DNA of 64,000 nt from Dyella sp. BiH032. Its GTDB lineage: Bacteria; Pseudomonadota; Gammaproteobacteria; Xanthomonadales; Rhodanobacteraceae. The notes beneath the pieces were generated by a model. It was not told the origin of the DNA. It saw only the letters and a list, made by a program, of their open reading frames with translations, and ran no database searches. The stretch is from the NCBI RefSeq assembly GCF_031954525.1, contig NZ_CP134867.1:4402001-4466000 (forward strand), in the 5' to 3' direction. How positions within the stretch are numbered: position 1 is the first letter of the stretch; the number at the start of each line of letters is the position of its first letter. Made by a program: the position numbers and the translations under genes. Below, one piece after another: positions 37,352-46,526 of this stretch.

Positions 37352-38830
37352 TCAGAGATCGCGCAGGCTTTCCACCATGCCCTCGGGCCCCACCGACAAC
37401 AGCTTCAGCGTATTGGTACCGCCGCCGCGGCCGATATGGTCGCCATGGGTCATCACCACGCGGTCGCCCTCGGCCAGCTTGCCCTGGGAGAACAGCAGCC
37501 GCACCGCCTCGCGCGCCGAGGCCGCAGTGGTCTGCGAACTAGCGTGGGTGAACTCCACCGGCTGCACGTCGCGCAGCATCAGCATGCGGCGGCGGGCGTC
37601 CGCGAACGGCGACAGCGCATAGATCGGCACCGCGCTGCGATAGCGCGACAGCCACTGCGCGGTCGCGCCCGACTCGGTCAATGCCACCAGGGCGCGCACG
37701 CCGAGCTGGCTGGCCAGCAGCATCGCGGCCAGCGCGATGGCCTGGTCGGTACGGTCGAGGCGGTGGCCCGCATTGGCCAGATCTTCCTTCGGCTCGAACT
37801 GGCGCTCGGCGCCCAGGCAGATGCGGCGCAGCGCCGCCACTGCCTTGTCCGGATGCGCGCCGGCCGCCGATTCCTCGGACAGCATTACCGCATCGGTGCC
37901 GTCGATCACGGCGTTGGCCACGTCCAGCACTTCCGCGCGGGTCGGGATCGGCGAACGCACCATCGACTGCAGCATCTGCGTGGCCGTAATGACGGCGCGA
38001 TTGCGCTGCACGGATTCGCGGATGATCTTCTTTTGTAGGCCCGGCAGCTCGGCATCGCCGATCTCCACGCCCAGGTCGCCGCGCGCGACCATCACCACAT
38101 CGGAGGCGTCGATGATCTCGCCCAGCAGGGGGATCGCGTCGGCGCGTTCGATCTTGGCGACCAGGCCCGCTTTGCCGCCAGCTTCTTCCAGCAGGCGGCG
38201 CGCCTGCTCCATGTCGGCCGCCGAGCGCACGAACGACACGGCCAGGAAGTCCGCGCCGATTTCGGCAGCCAGCTTGATGTCCGACTTGTCCTTCTCCGAC
38301 AGCGCCGACACCGACAGGCCGCCGCCCTGGCGATTCAGGCCCTTGCGATCGGACAGGCGTCCGGCCACCAGCACGCGGCAACGCACTTCGGCGCCAGCGA
38401 CTTCTTCCACCGTCAGCGCGACCAGGCCATCGTCGAGCAGCAGCACGTCGCCGGCGCTCACATCCCGCGGAAGGTCGTAATAGCTCACGCCGACGCGGCT
38501 GGCGTCGCCCAGCGGCGCGTCCGGCCGGCAATCCAGCACGAAGCTGTCGCCCAGGCGCAGTTCCACCGGCCCGTTGGCGAATTTTTCGATGCGGATCTTC
38601 GGCCCCTGGAGATCAGCCAGCACGCCGACTTCGCGTCCGAGCTTCTCGGCCGCGGCACGGACCGCGTTGGCGCGCGCCCGGTGGTCGTCGGGCTGTCCAT
38701 GGGACAAGTTGAGGCGGACGACGTCCACGCCCTCGGCAATGATTTTCTCGAGCATGCCCGGCACGTCCGTGGCGGGTCCGAGGGTGGCGACAATCTTTGT
38801 GCGGCGCAGCGGGGTTTCGTTATTCATCAT
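37352..38830 (-). CDS. pyk: Pyruvate kinase
   Basis: 492 residues with RRTKIVATLGPAT at the N-terminus, LNLSHG, ADLQGPKIRI, the ARGDLGVEIG loop and ITATQMLQSM, ending in an allosteric C-terminal domain with HGDHIGRGGGTNTLK. It makes pyruvate and ATP from phosphoenolpyruvate. Two ATG codons (38830, 38827) can serve as start. The region upstream holds two inverted repeats listed separately. Confidence 0.96.
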   Translation of the reverse strand: MMNNETPLRRTKIVATLGPATDVPGMLEKIIAEGVDVVRLNLSHGQPDDHRARANAVRAAAEKLGREVGVLADLQGPKIRIEKFANGPVELRLGDSFVLDCRPDAPLGDASRVGVSYYDLPRDVSAGDVLLLDDGLVALTVEEVAGAEVRCRVLVAGRLSDRKGLNRQGGGLSVSALSEKDKSDIKLAAEIGADFLAVSFVRSAADMEQARRLLEEAGGKAGLVAKIERADAIPLLGEIIDASDVVMVARGDLGVEIGDAELPGLQKKIIRESVQRNRAVITATQMLQSMVRSPIPTRAEVLDVANAVIDGTDAVMLSEESAAGAHPDKAVAALRRICLGAERQFEPKEDLANAGHRLDRTDQAIALAAMLLASQLGVRALVALTESGATAQWLSRYRSAVPIYALSPFADARRRMLMLRDVQPVEFTHASSQTTAASAREAVRLLFSQGKLAEGDRVVMTHGDHIGRGGGTNTLKLLSVGPEGMVESLRDL

Positions 38831-38926
38831 TCGAGGCTAGCAGAACCGCTTCGTTCCGCCAGAGGGTCCGCAACGGCATTTTCCAACCGCTTCCACCCTA
38901 CCCCTGCGCACGGCCTCGCATCGGTC

Positions 38927-38946
38927 TACCACTGCATGAAGTGGTA
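38927..38946. promoter_or_regulatory. Inverted repeat TACCACT-N6-AGTGGTA upstream of pyk
   Basis: A perfect 7-bp inverted repeat with a 6-nt spacer, about 100 nt before the pyk start codon. Together with the site 41 nt further out it could be a repressor site of GntR/LacI type controlling pyruvate kinase. The regulator is not known. Confidence 0.35.
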
Positions 38947-38987
38947 TGGCTTTTCGAGAACGTCATTGGCCTCGACCGGCATCACTG

Positions 38988-39002
38988 GTATGCATGTCAT
39001 AC
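38988..39002. promoter_or_regulatory. Inverted repeat GTATG-N5-CATAC upstream of pyk
   Basis: GTATG and CATAC around CATGT, within TGGTATGCATGTCATACA, resembling the TGGTAT-type half-sites of GntR-family operators. About 160 nt before the pyk start. Confidence 0.3.
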
Positions 39003-39156
39003 AAGCAGACGGCGATGGCGCAGCGTCGGCAGCGCGCCACCGCGAAGGCTCGTTCGCTGGCTCCGTTCGATGAGGCCACCGAGTGCTTTCCTGCCCTTCA
39101 AAACCCAAAGATCGATCCGGCATTTTTGTTCTGCAATGCAACAAAACAGCGTCGCA

Positions 39157-39966
39157 TCACTTAGCCAGCGCCCGGTTGAGCACCTCCGCCAGACGCGTAC
39201 CGGCGATCCGCAACTGGCTCTCGGCGACAGGCAGTTCGGCGGCCACGTAGGCGTCGTCGATCTTGTGGCCGTCCGGATAGATGTCACGGGTGGCGGCGCA
39301 CGACTGCTCGGCCCACTGCGCGTAAGGGTTGTCCAGCGGCGGGATCGGCTGGGGCAGCGATACCGGAGCGCGGGACTCCAATTCGGCCGCATACGCGCGC
39401 CAATCCTTGCCGTGGGTGCCGAGCAGGCCGGAATCCCACACGCTGTGCAGGTTGGTGCCCTTGCCCTGGAACTGCACCTGGTAGGCGTTGCCGCCCTTGT
39501 CGTCGCGATAGCCGGCGTGCAGCGGCTGATGCACGTCGCCCACGAAGTGCACCACGAATTTCAGCGCCTCCAGGCGCAGCGCATCCGGCTGGCTCCGATC
39601 AGCCAGCACGGCGACGTAGCGATCGAGTCCGCCGACCACGCATTGGTCGCCCGGGCAATCGCGGGGCGGCACATAAGCGCAATCATCCGAGCGGAAATTG
39701 ATGTAGTGCAGCTTGGACGTGGCCTTGGCCAGCGCCTCGCGCGAAGCATCGTCCCGCAGTTCGTCGGCCCAGCTGGCGATATCGGCCAGCGACCGCGTGT
39801 GTTCGGGAGCGAGCAGACGCTCGACCTCCGCCTCGGCGGCGGGGCTCAGTCGCCGCTGCGCCAGTTCGGCCACGATGGCGTGGCCCTGCCTTCCCCAGGC
39901 ATGGACGGCGGGCGTGACGGCGAGCGCGGCAAGCAGGCCGGCGAGAAGGCGACGGGAAGCGAGCAT
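39157..39966 (-). CDS. S1/P1 nuclease family protein
   Basis: 269 residues. A signal peptide ends in VHA just before WGRQGH, giving the N-terminal Trp that binds zinc in S1/P1 enzymes. Other zinc ligands and motifs fit: ASWADELRDD, LHYINF, HFVGDVHQPLHAGYRDDKGGN and LHSVWD. It should be a periplasmic or secreted single-strand nuclease / 3'-nucleotidase. The ATG at 39966 has GGAAACCCC upstream; the longer frame adds 14 residues before the signal peptide. Confidence 0.9.
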   Translation of the reverse strand: MLASRRLLAGLLAALAVTPAVHAWGRQGHAIVAELAQRRLSPAAEAEVERLLAPEHTRSLADIASWADELRDDASREALAKATSKLHYINFRSDDCAYVPPRDCPGDQCVVGGLDRYVAVLADRSQPDALRLEALKFVVHFVGDVHQPLHAGYRDDKGGNAYQVQFQGKGTNLHSVWDSGLLGTHGKDWRAYAAELESRAPVSLPQPIPPLDNPYAQWAEQSCAATRDIYPDGHKIDDAYVAAELPVAESQLRIAGTRLAEVLNRALAK

Positions 39967-40047
39967 GGGGTTTCCAGCGATGAGAGGGAAATGGAAAAAG
40001 CGAGCCACGCCGCGTCAACGTCGGCGTGGCGCAACGTGCGAAGTAAA

Positions 40048-40518
40048 TCAGCCGGCCGCCGCCTTGTGCAGCAGGGTGCCGGTGGCGTCGCGCACGCTCA
40101 CGTCCACGGCGATGCCCTGCCGCACGCTCTGCGTGACCGTGCAGAAGTCTTCGAACTGCGCCAGCGCGCGGTCCAGGTGCGAAAGGTCCGCCTCGGCCTG
40201 GCCCAGGTCGAGATCGACCGCGATGCGCGCCACGCGCCAGCGCCCCTGTTCGTTGCGCGCCAGCGTGGCCCGCGCCTTGGCGGCCAGCCGCTCGGGTTCG
40301 TTCTTGTACTTGCGCAGCGCGAACAGCAGGCTGGCCGACAGGCAGTTCGCCACGGCCGTCGCCAGCATGCGCGAAGGGTTGGGGCCGACGCCCTTGCCCA
40401 GCGGCGGGTTTTCGTCCGTCAGCAGGTCGGGAATGGCAGTCTCGTCGAAGCGAACGCGGAATTCGTAGCCGGACACCTGTTCCAGGCTGATCTCGATGGT
40501 CTGCTGCTCGTCGCTCAT
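40048..40518 (-). CDS. OsmC-family protein
   Basis: 156 residues from ATG 40518. It has the OsmC fold pattern with the two redox cysteines in ANCLSASLLFAL and EDFCTVTQSV, and GPNPSRMLATAVA before the first. Such proteins reduce organic hydroperoxides, though some are only thiol-reactive without proven function. It lies between the nuclease and the divergent gap gene. Confidence 0.82.
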   Translation of the reverse strand: MSDEQQTIEISLEQVSGYEFRVRFDETAIPDLLTDENPPLGKGVGPNPSRMLATAVANCLSASLLFALRKYKNEPERLAAKARATLARNEQGRWRVARIAVDLDLGQAEADLSHLDRALAQFEDFCTVTQSVRQGIAVDVSVRDATGTLLHKAAAG

Positions 40519-40687
40519 GGCGTGGCCCCTGCGGTACGGACTGGCGGTGAAGCCGGCGAGCCTACCCCACATGCACGCGGAATGAACCGTGCCGGATGAG
40601 ATGGCCTCCCATTCCAGCTACCATAAGCGCTCTTTGGCGGCCTCCCGGCCGCCGCCGCCCGTCATCACTTCCGGAGGACGCTGTCTC

Positions 40688-41701
40688 ATGGCCATCAAGG
40701 TCGCCATCAACGGTTACGGTCGCATCGGCCGCAATGTTCTGCGCGCGCTGTACGAGTCCGGTCGCACCAACGAGTTCCAGATCGTTGCGATCAATGACCT
40801 CGGCGACGCCGAGACCAATGCCCACCTGACCCAGTACGACACCGCCCACGGCAAATTTCCGGGCACCGTGTCGGTGGACGGCGGCGACCTGATCGTCAAT
40901 GGCGACCGCATCAAGGTCTGCGCCGAGCGCGACCCGTCCAAGCTGCCCTGGGGCGACCTGGGCATCGACGTGGTGCTGGAGTGCACCGGCCTGTTCACCT
41001 CCAAGGCCAAGGCCGGCGCGCACATCACGGCGGGCGCGAAGAAGGTGATCATTTCCGCCCCGGGCGAAAAGGACGTGGACGGCACCTTCGTGTTCGGCGT
41101 GAACGAGGACAAGCTCACCGCCGCGCACCAGGTCATCTCCAACGCTTCCTGCACCACCAACTGCCTGGCGCCGCTGGCCAAGGTGCTGCACGAGAAGATC
41201 GGCATCGTGCACGGCCTGATGACCACCATCCATGCCTACACCAACGACCAGGTGCTGACCGACGTCTATCACAAGGACCTGCGCCGCGCCCGCTCGGCCA
41301 CCATGAGCCAGATCCCGACCAAGACCGGCGCCGCCGCCGCGGTGGGCCTGGTGCTGCCGGAGCTGAACGGCAAGCTGGACGGCTTCGCCATGCGCGTGCC
41401 GACCATCAACGTGTCGGTGGTCGACCTCACCTTCGTCGCCAAGCGCGAGACCAGCCACGAAGAGATCGACGCGATCATCAACGAAGCCGCCAACGGCAAG
41501 CTCAAGGGCATCCTCGCGGTGAACACCAAGCCGCTGGTGTCGGTGGACTTCAACCACAACCCGGCTTCCTCCACTTACGACGCCACCCAGACCCGCGTGA
41601 TGGGCGGTACCCTGGTGAAGGTGCTGAGCTGGTACGACAACGAGTGGGGTTTCTCCAATCGCATGCTCGACATCACCAAGGCACTGATGGCCGCCAAGTA
41701 A
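40688..41701 (+). CDS. gap: Glyceraldehyde-3-phosphate dehydrogenase
   Basis: 337 residues with [14 protein letters not shown] at the N-terminus, the catalytic Cys in [13 protein letters not shown], and [13 protein letters not shown] near the end. It makes 1,3-bisphosphoglycerate for Pgk. The start at ATG 40688 has GGAGG 10 nt upstream. A strong terminator follows. Confidence 0.97.
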   Translation: MAIKVAINGYGRIGRNVLRALYESGRTNEFQIVAINDLGDAETNAHLTQYDTAHGKFPGTVSVDGGDLIVNGDRIKVCAERDPSKLPWGDLGIDVVLECTGLFTSKAKAGAHITAGAKKVIISAPGEKDVDGTFVFGVNEDKLTAAHQVISNASCTTNCLAPLAKVLHEKIGIVHGLMTTIHAYTNDQVLTDVYHKDLRRARSATMSQIPTKTGAAAAVGLVLPELNGKLDGFAMRVPTINVSVVDLTFVAKRETSHEEIDAIINEAANGKLKGILAVNTKPLVSVDFNHNPASSTYDATQTRVMGGTLVKVLSWYDNEWGFSNRMLDITKALMAAK

Positions 41702-41727
41702 GCGGCAGCCAGCTGCTGGACCGAAAG

Positions 41728-41754
41728 AGCCGGGCCTTGCCCGGCTTTTTCTTT
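41728..41754 (+). terminator. Terminator downstream of gap
   Basis: AGCCGGGC (41728-41735) and GCCCGGCT (41739-41746) with a 3-nt loop, followed by TTTTTCTTT. 26 nt after the gap stop. Confidence 0.9.
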
Positions 41755-41796
41755 GCGTCGACTTGCCGCACGGCCAGACCGGATGCGGCGCCTATC

Positions 41797-42213
41797 ATGG
41801 CGGCCATGGAACGCTCCGCCTCTATCGACGAACGCAGCCTGGCCATCCTGGTCGATCGCTTCTACGACAAGGTCCGCGCCGATCCCGCGCTGGGCCCGGT
41901 CTTCGACGTCGCCGTGCATGACTGGGACGGGCACAAGCGCACGCTGGTGTCGTTCTGGTCTTCGGTGGCGCTGGGCACGCAGCGCTATCGCGGCTCGCCG
42001 ATGTCCGCGCACCGCGCACACCCGATCCGCGGCGAGCATTTCGACCGTTGGCTGGTGCTGTGGCGAGAGACCGTGGAGGAGCTGTTCGAGGAAGTGCCCG
42101 CCGCTCGCATGATCGAATACGCCGAACGCATCGGCCGCAGCCTGCGCATGGGCTTGGGTTTATCGGCGCGGCCCGGCTCCCATCCGCTGGGCATTCCGGT
42201 CGTAGGGCGCTGA
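41797..42213 (+). CDS. Group III truncated haemoglobin
   Basis: 138 residues from ATG 41797 (ATG 41806 is possible). The helical globin core has LVDRFYDKVRADPALGPVF, W-HKRTLVSFWSS, and the proximal His in GEHFDRWLVLWRET, the pattern of TrHb group III. It binds haem and may act in nitrosative or oxygen stress. It lies just after the gap terminator, so it probably has its own promoter or depends on read-through. Confidence 0.85.
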   Translation: MAAMERSASIDERSLAILVDRFYDKVRADPALGPVFDVAVHDWDGHKRTLVSFWSSVALGTQRYRGSPMSAHRAHPIRGEHFDRWLVLWRETVEELFEEVPAARMIEYAERIGRSLRMGLGLSARPGSHPLGIPVVGR

Positions 42214-42266
42214 GATCTCGCGCGGGAAGAAGCGAACGTTGACGGAGATGTTGCGCCTCGTAGGAC

Positions 42267-42327
42267 CCCTCACCCCAACCCCTCTCCCACGGGAACTACC
42301 TTCGGATCACCCGGAGGAGAGAGGGAG
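42267..42327 (+). repeat. Dispersed palindromic repeat, copy 1
   Basis: A 61-bp sequence with CCCCTCACCCC at the left, CCCTCTCCCACGGGAACT in the middle and GGAGGAGAGAGGGAG at the right. It is palindromic at its ends. A closely similar copy, inverted, lies at 52296-52356. It separates the convergent haemoglobin and tpx genes and might act as a terminator-like structure. Confidence 0.7.
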
Positions 42328-42338
42328 CTGGAATGGTT

Positions 42339-42839
42339 TCAGCCGAGCGCTTTCAGCGCGGCGTCGTAATCCGGCTCGTTGGCGATCTCGCCGACCATTT
42401 CGGCATGGACTACCTTGTCGTCCTGGTCCAGCACCACCACCGCACGGGCCGCCAGCCCGGCCAGCGGGCCGGAGGTGATGGCCACGCCGTAGTCACGCAG
42501 AAACTCATGGCCGCGCAGCGTCGACAGCGTCACGACGTTGTCGAGACCTTCGGCGCCGCAGAAGCGCGCCTGCGCGAACGGAAGGTCCGCAGAGATGCAC
42601 AGCACTACGGCGTCCTGCAGCGAAGCGGCCTTCTCGTTGAAGCGCCGCACTGAGGTCGCGCAGGTCGGCGTATCGATGCTGGGGAAGATGTTGAGCACCT
42701 TGCGCTTGCCGCCGAAGGACGCCAGCGTCTTGTCGGACAGGTCCTTGCCGACCAGCGAGAAGGCCGGTGCCTTGTCGCCCGGCTTCGGGAAGTGGCCGTC
42801 GACCTGGACGGGATTGCCTTTGAGCGTGACCGTGGACAT
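42339..42839 (-). CDS. tpx: Thiol peroxidase
   Basis: 166 residues with the Tpx peroxidatic Cys in [15 protein letters not shown] and the resolving Cys in [13 protein letters not shown]. It reduces hydroperoxides using thioredoxin in the cytoplasm. AAGGAG lies 7 nt before ATG 42839. The long upstream frame continuing to 43019 overlaps the next gene and is not coding. Confidence 0.95.
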   Translation of the reverse strand: MSTVTLKGNPVQVDGHFPKPGDKAPAFSLVGKDLSDKTLASFGGKRKVLNIFPSIDTPTCATSVRRFNEKAASLQDAVVLCISADLPFAQARFCGAEGLDNVVTLSTLRGHEFLRDYGVAITSGPLAGLAARAVVVLDQDDKVVHAEMVGEIANEPDYDAALKALG

Positions 42840-42898
42840 GCGTTTCTCCTTGGATGGAATGAAGGCCGCCAAGTAAACCACGCCGCGGCCTTCGCCGC

Positions 42899-45067
42899 TC
42901 AGTCCAGCGACTTCTCCAGGTTCTTCTCGAACAGGTCGCTGTCGCGATCGCTGGTCATGTCGTAGAGGCTGTAGCGCCGGTTGAGCCGTGCGCCGCCGTC
43001 GCGCAGCAGCGGCTGCCACATGAAGTTGGCCCGGGCGCGGCTGGAGCGCGGCAGCAGCAGGTCGAAAGGAATGGAGAAATAGATGCCCTTGTCGAAACTG
43101 CCTTCACCCGTCTGCGAGCCGGACTTGTTGGTCAGCGTGGCATAGGCGCCCATGCGCACGCCGTTGGCGAACTCGCGCGACAGGTCCAGCGTGACACCGT
43201 AGTCCTTCGCCAGATAACGGCCCACGCTGGCCGCCAGCGTCACGTCATGGAAGCCGGTATTGAGGTACAGCGTGGCGTTGCCCACCACCGTCTTGTAGCC
43301 GCGCAGCGCGAAGTCCTGGCGGAATCCACGCTGGCGCACCCAGTTCACGTCCACACCGAACGCCCAGCGCTCGCCGTAGGGGCGATACAGCACCTCGCCG
43401 CCGACGCCGGCGTACATCGATTCCAGCATGCCGCCATAAGCCATGCCGAACACGTCCGGCGCCAGCACCTTGGTGCCGGTGAGCTGGAAGTTGGGCATGG
43501 TCACGTCGGAAGTGGTCAGGTACTGGCGGATGTTGGTGCGCACGCGCGGCAGCAGGCTGGGCGCGGTATAGGTGAACTTGTCGTAGTTGTTGAGCAGGTT
43601 GACGCTCAGCGTGCCGTCCCACCACAGGTTGCGGTTGAAGCGGTAGGTCGCGTTGCCGTTGAGCGAGAACTGGTAGAGCACGAACGCGTTCGGTCCGCCC
43701 AGGCTCTGCTGGTAGCCGAGCGATACGCCGCCGTCGAAGCGCTTGGGCGGCTTGGTGAAGAGCACCTCTTCCTGCTGCTGCCCCGGCGGATTCTGCTCGG
43801 CGCTGCGGCGCAGTTCCTGCATGTCGATGCGATGGTCCAGCGCGTCGATGAAGCGCGGGCGGTGGATGCTCTGCTCGGCCACCGGCATGCCGTAGCTTTC
43901 GTCGCCCACCGTAAACCAGTCGATGCTCTCGTCGACGCGGTTATCCAGGATGCGCGCGGTGCGCCCCAGCGTGCGGCTCGGATAGAAGTAGGTACGCGGC
44001 TCGCCGTGCACCACCAGCTCGGAACCGCGGCGCCCGATGCTGCTGACGTCGATGCCCGCATTGGCTTCCAGCGCCTTGCTCAGCGCCTCCCAATCCACCT
44101 GCTCCGGCGGCTTGCGCACGAGCGCCGCCGCGCCTTCCGGCGGATCCGGCGTGATGGCCAGGCCGCGTACCGGCTCCGGCGGCGGGTCCGCCGTCTTGCG
44201 CGGTTCCGCATGGCGCGAAAGATTGGAATGCAGCGTCAAGGTCGCCATGATCTTGTCGCCGCGCTCGAAGCCAAGCGAGAAGTCGACGTTGTCGTTCACG
44301 CGGTACAGGGCCGCGACGTTGATCGGCGAGCGCTGCTTGAAGCGATTGCCCAAGCCTTCGTGCTTGTAGTTGTTGCCGTCCAGCTCTACCTTCAGCCGCA
44401 GCTTGTCCAGCGGCGTCTGGTACTCGATGCCGCCGATGAAGGCCGCCGGCCCGCGGAAGTAGCGCAGCGTATTGAACTCGCCGCCCTGCTGGTTAGTGTT
44501 GCCGGCGCGGTGGTCGAAGCCGCTCCACGCCCAGCCGAGCGGGCTCTTGATGTCGCCGCGCGCGCCCATGTTGCCCCAGGCCAACCCGGCGGTGAGGTCC
44601 ACCGGGCCGAAGCGCTTGCTCGCCACCACGTACTCGCTGCCGAACAAGCCGGTACCGCCGATGTCGCGCCCACCCACCGCCACGGCAGGCCGCCAGCGGG
44701 TCTCGTCCCACAAGCGCACCTTCAGGTCGATCGACTTGTCCTTGTAGCTCTGGTGCCCACTGAGTCCGACCGGTCCGTACAGGCGGTTGCTCACCGCGCT
44801 ATAGCGGAACGTGCCCTCGATCCAGGGCAACGGCTGCAACGAAAGGTTGTAATGCGTGTACGGATAGGTGCGCGAGGCCGTGAACGCCAGCTCGCCTTCG
44901 TCCGCCATGCGTGCGGTCGGCGTCTGCATCAGGCCGACTTCGCCGAAGTCGTTGCGCGAGTAGCCGGGCGCCTCCTGTGCGTGCAGCGCGCACACGATGC
45001 ACTGGGTCAGCAGCAAGCCCGCCGGCAGGGCGATGCGACCGTAGGAGCGGGCGCGATGCGGGCTCAT
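42899..45067 (-). CDS. YjbH/GfcD-family outer-membrane capsule secretion protein
   Basis: 722 residues from ATG 45067 (ATGA overlap with the gene before). A signal peptide covers about 1-31. The N-terminal half shows [24 protein letters not shown] and barrel-like strands; the family (YjbH, YmcA/GfcD) is a large outer-membrane beta-barrel linked to exopolysaccharide secretion. The C-terminal part is a second set of strands ([23 protein letters not shown]). Family length about 700 agrees. It is last of the four-gene wza-gfcB-gfcC-yjbH operon. The substrate polymer is unknown. Confidence 0.85.
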   Translation of the reverse strand: MSPHRARSYGRIALPAGLLLTQCIVCALHAQEAPGYSRNDFGEVGLMQTPTARMADEGELAFTASRTYPYTHYNLSLQPLPWIEGTFRYSAVSNRLYGPVGLSGHQSYKDKSIDLKVRLWDETRWRPAVAVGGRDIGGTGLFGSEYVVASKRFGPVDLTAGLAWGNMGARGDIKSPLGWAWSGFDHRAGNTNQQGGEFNTLRYFRGPAAFIGGIEYQTPLDKLRLKVELDGNNYKHEGLGNRFKQRSPINVAALYRVNDNVDFSLGFERGDKIMATLTLHSNLSRHAEPRKTADPPPEPVRGLAITPDPPEGAAALVRKPPEQVDWEALSKALEANAGIDVSSIGRRGSELVVHGEPRTYFYPSRTLGRTARILDNRVDESIDWFTVGDESYGMPVAEQSIHRPRFIDALDHRIDMQELRRSAEQNPPGQQQEEVLFTKPPKRFDGGVSLGYQQSLGGPNAFVLYQFSLNGNATYRFNRNLWWDGTLSVNLLNNYDKFTYTAPSLLPRVRTNIRQYLTTSDVTMPNFQLTGTKVLAPDVFGMAYGGMLESMYAGVGGEVLYRPYGERWAFGVDVNWVRQRGFRQDFALRGYKTVVGNATLYLNTGFHDVTLAASVGRYLAKDYGVTLDLSREFANGVRMGAYATLTNKSGSQTGEGSFDKGIYFSIPFDLLLPRSSRARANFMWQPLLRDGGARLNRRYSLYDMTSDRDSDLFEKNLEKSLD

Positions 45068-45840
45068 GGCGGCACTCCACCCATGGGCTGGGTGGCGATG
45101 AAGTCCGCCATCTCGCGATTGAACACGGCATCGGCCGCGCCGGCGGTGCGGCGCTTGTCGAGCGGCACGTAGACGATCGCACCCGGCGCCAGCGCCATCG
45201 GCGGACTGGCATTCCATAGAGCGATACCCAGCTCGAACACCTGGCCGTCCGGCTGGATCACGAACAGCGAATCGCGATCGGCGAAGCGCGTGGGACAAGC
45301 CTCGACATAACGCCGTGCGTCCTGCAGCGCGACATGAGGCAGCTCGCACGGCGCATTCACCGCGCCCACCACGCGCACGGTCGACGGACGCCGCGGATAG
45401 CTCAGCGTATCGCCGTCGTCGACCGGGAGATTGTCCGCGCTGCTGGCGGCCATCGCGCCCGGGTCGAGCGTTCGAGCCACGCGGCGGCCGGTCACCGGCA
45501 TGGCCTGCAACCAATCGCGCAGCGAAGCGCTCAGTGCGCTGAACGAAGCGTCGCCACCACGGTGCGCCTGGTCCGCGACCGCGCCCAGCTCATAAAGAAG
45601 CCCGGCCTGCAATCGCCGCTGCTCCATCACGCGCGAGCGCTGCGTCCAGCTCGCGCCGAGCATGTAGGCGTCCGGCCTCACCTGTGCAGCCGCCGCGACG
45701 TCGGCGAGCCGTACGTTACCGCCCAAGGTCTGCATGCCCGGCCGCTCGACGTCTCCGGAAACCGTGACGGAAACCGCCGCCATCACGTGGACCGGCCAGC
45801 AGAGGCAGACCAGCCATCCAAGCAGGCAGGCGGATTTCAC
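45064..45840 (-). CDS. GfcC/YjbG-family periplasmic capsule protein
   Basis: 258 residues from a GTG at 45840 that overlaps the previous stop by GTGA. It has a hydrophobic signal sequence (VCLCWPVHVMA, end near residue 22). The mature part includes VSVTVSGDVERPGMQTL, a SLBB-like entry, ATL-type helices and the C-terminal DSLFVIQPDGQVFELG. This fits the GfcC family (beta-grasp domains near the outer membrane). Its neighbours are GfcB- and GfcD-like. Confidence 0.8.
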   Translation of the reverse strand: MKSACLLGWLVCLCWPVHVMAAVSVTVSGDVERPGMQTLGGNVRLADVAAAAQVRPDAYMLGASWTQRSRVMEQRRLQAGLLYELGAVADQAHRGGDASFSALSASLRDWLQAMPVTGRRVARTLDPGAMAASSADNLPVDDGDTLSYPRRPSTVRVVGAVNAPCELPHVALQDARRYVEACPTRFADRDSLFVIQPDGQVFELGIALWNASPPMALAPGAIVYVPLDKRRTAGAADAVFNREMADFIATQPMGGVPP

Positions 45841-46526
45841 GTTCGCGTCTCCCGGTACGGACGCAACTGAATCAGTTCCAGCGTCTGTCCCGGCGCCGCG
45901 TGCTGGCGGCTCTTCCAGATGAAGCCGTCGGCGGGATCGACCCAATAGCGGTTCACCACATCGAAGCCTGCACCTTCTGCGCTCACGCGCTCGTCGTAGC
46001 GCAGCAGCCGATGTGCCTGCCCGAGAATCTCGACGTCCTCCGCGCCCTTCGGTTCGAGGCGCGCTTTCGCGGCGACGCCATAGCGGTAGCCGGGCGACCA
46101 GTCCAGCACGCGGCGGTATTCCACCGGTCCTTGCACGTGCTGCAGGCCAGAAATGAACGGATCGCTCGCGTCGAGCGTCGCATGGTCGAGATTGGCGTCG
46201 AGCCCGACGGTGCGGACGATCACGCCATGCCGCAGAAACAGCGCCTGGCCGTCGGGGCCATACCAACCCTGCACGTCGCCCTGCGTGGCGGCGAGCAGCA
46301 GGATCGCCTGGCCGCCGGGCGCATTGACCTGCATCTGGTAGTAGGGCTCCGCGGCGACGGAGGCCGCGGTGGGGTGTACCTCGGTGCCGCCGCGAATGGC
46401 TTGCCGGATAGTGTCCGCGCTACCGAACGAGACGTCGGTGCACGCGGTCACCGCGCAACTCGCAGCCGCCAGGGCCGCGAGGCGGAGCGAAGCTCGCCAC
46501 GGAAACGTCGTCATGCGCGTAGGCAT
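45837..46526 (-). CDS. GfcB/YjbF-family lipoprotein
   Basis: 229 residues starting at ATG 46526, coupled to the Wza stop by TGATG. The N-terminus carries a lipobox ending TAC (AVTAC), giving a lipidated Cys at about residue 29. The mature part has VEYRRVLDWSPGYRYGV and GFDVVNRYWVDPADGFIWKSRQ, the pattern of the YjbF/GfcB (YmcC) family. A start at 46514 would still keep the lipobox. It belongs to the capsule secretion operon. Confidence 0.84.
   Translation of the reverse strand: MPTRMTTFPWRASLRLAALAAASCAVTACTDVSFGSADTIRQAIRGGTEVHPTAASVAAEPYYQMQVNAPGGQAILLLAATQGDVQGWYGPDGQALFLRHGVIVRTVGLDANLDHATLDASDPFISGLQHVQGPVEYRRVLDWSPGYRYGVAAKARLEPKGAEDVEILGQAHRLLRYDERVSAEGAGFDVVNRYWVDPADGFIWKSRQHAAPGQTLELIQLRPYRETRT

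Larger units (their letters stand above)
38831..39156. other. Intergenic region upstream of pyk
   Basis: 326 bp between the pyruvate kinase start and the nuclease stop. It holds two operator-like inverted repeats (38927-38946 and 38988-39002), listed separately. Short frames in it have no ribosome site. No hairpin plus T tract was found for the nuclease gene. Confidence 0.4.
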
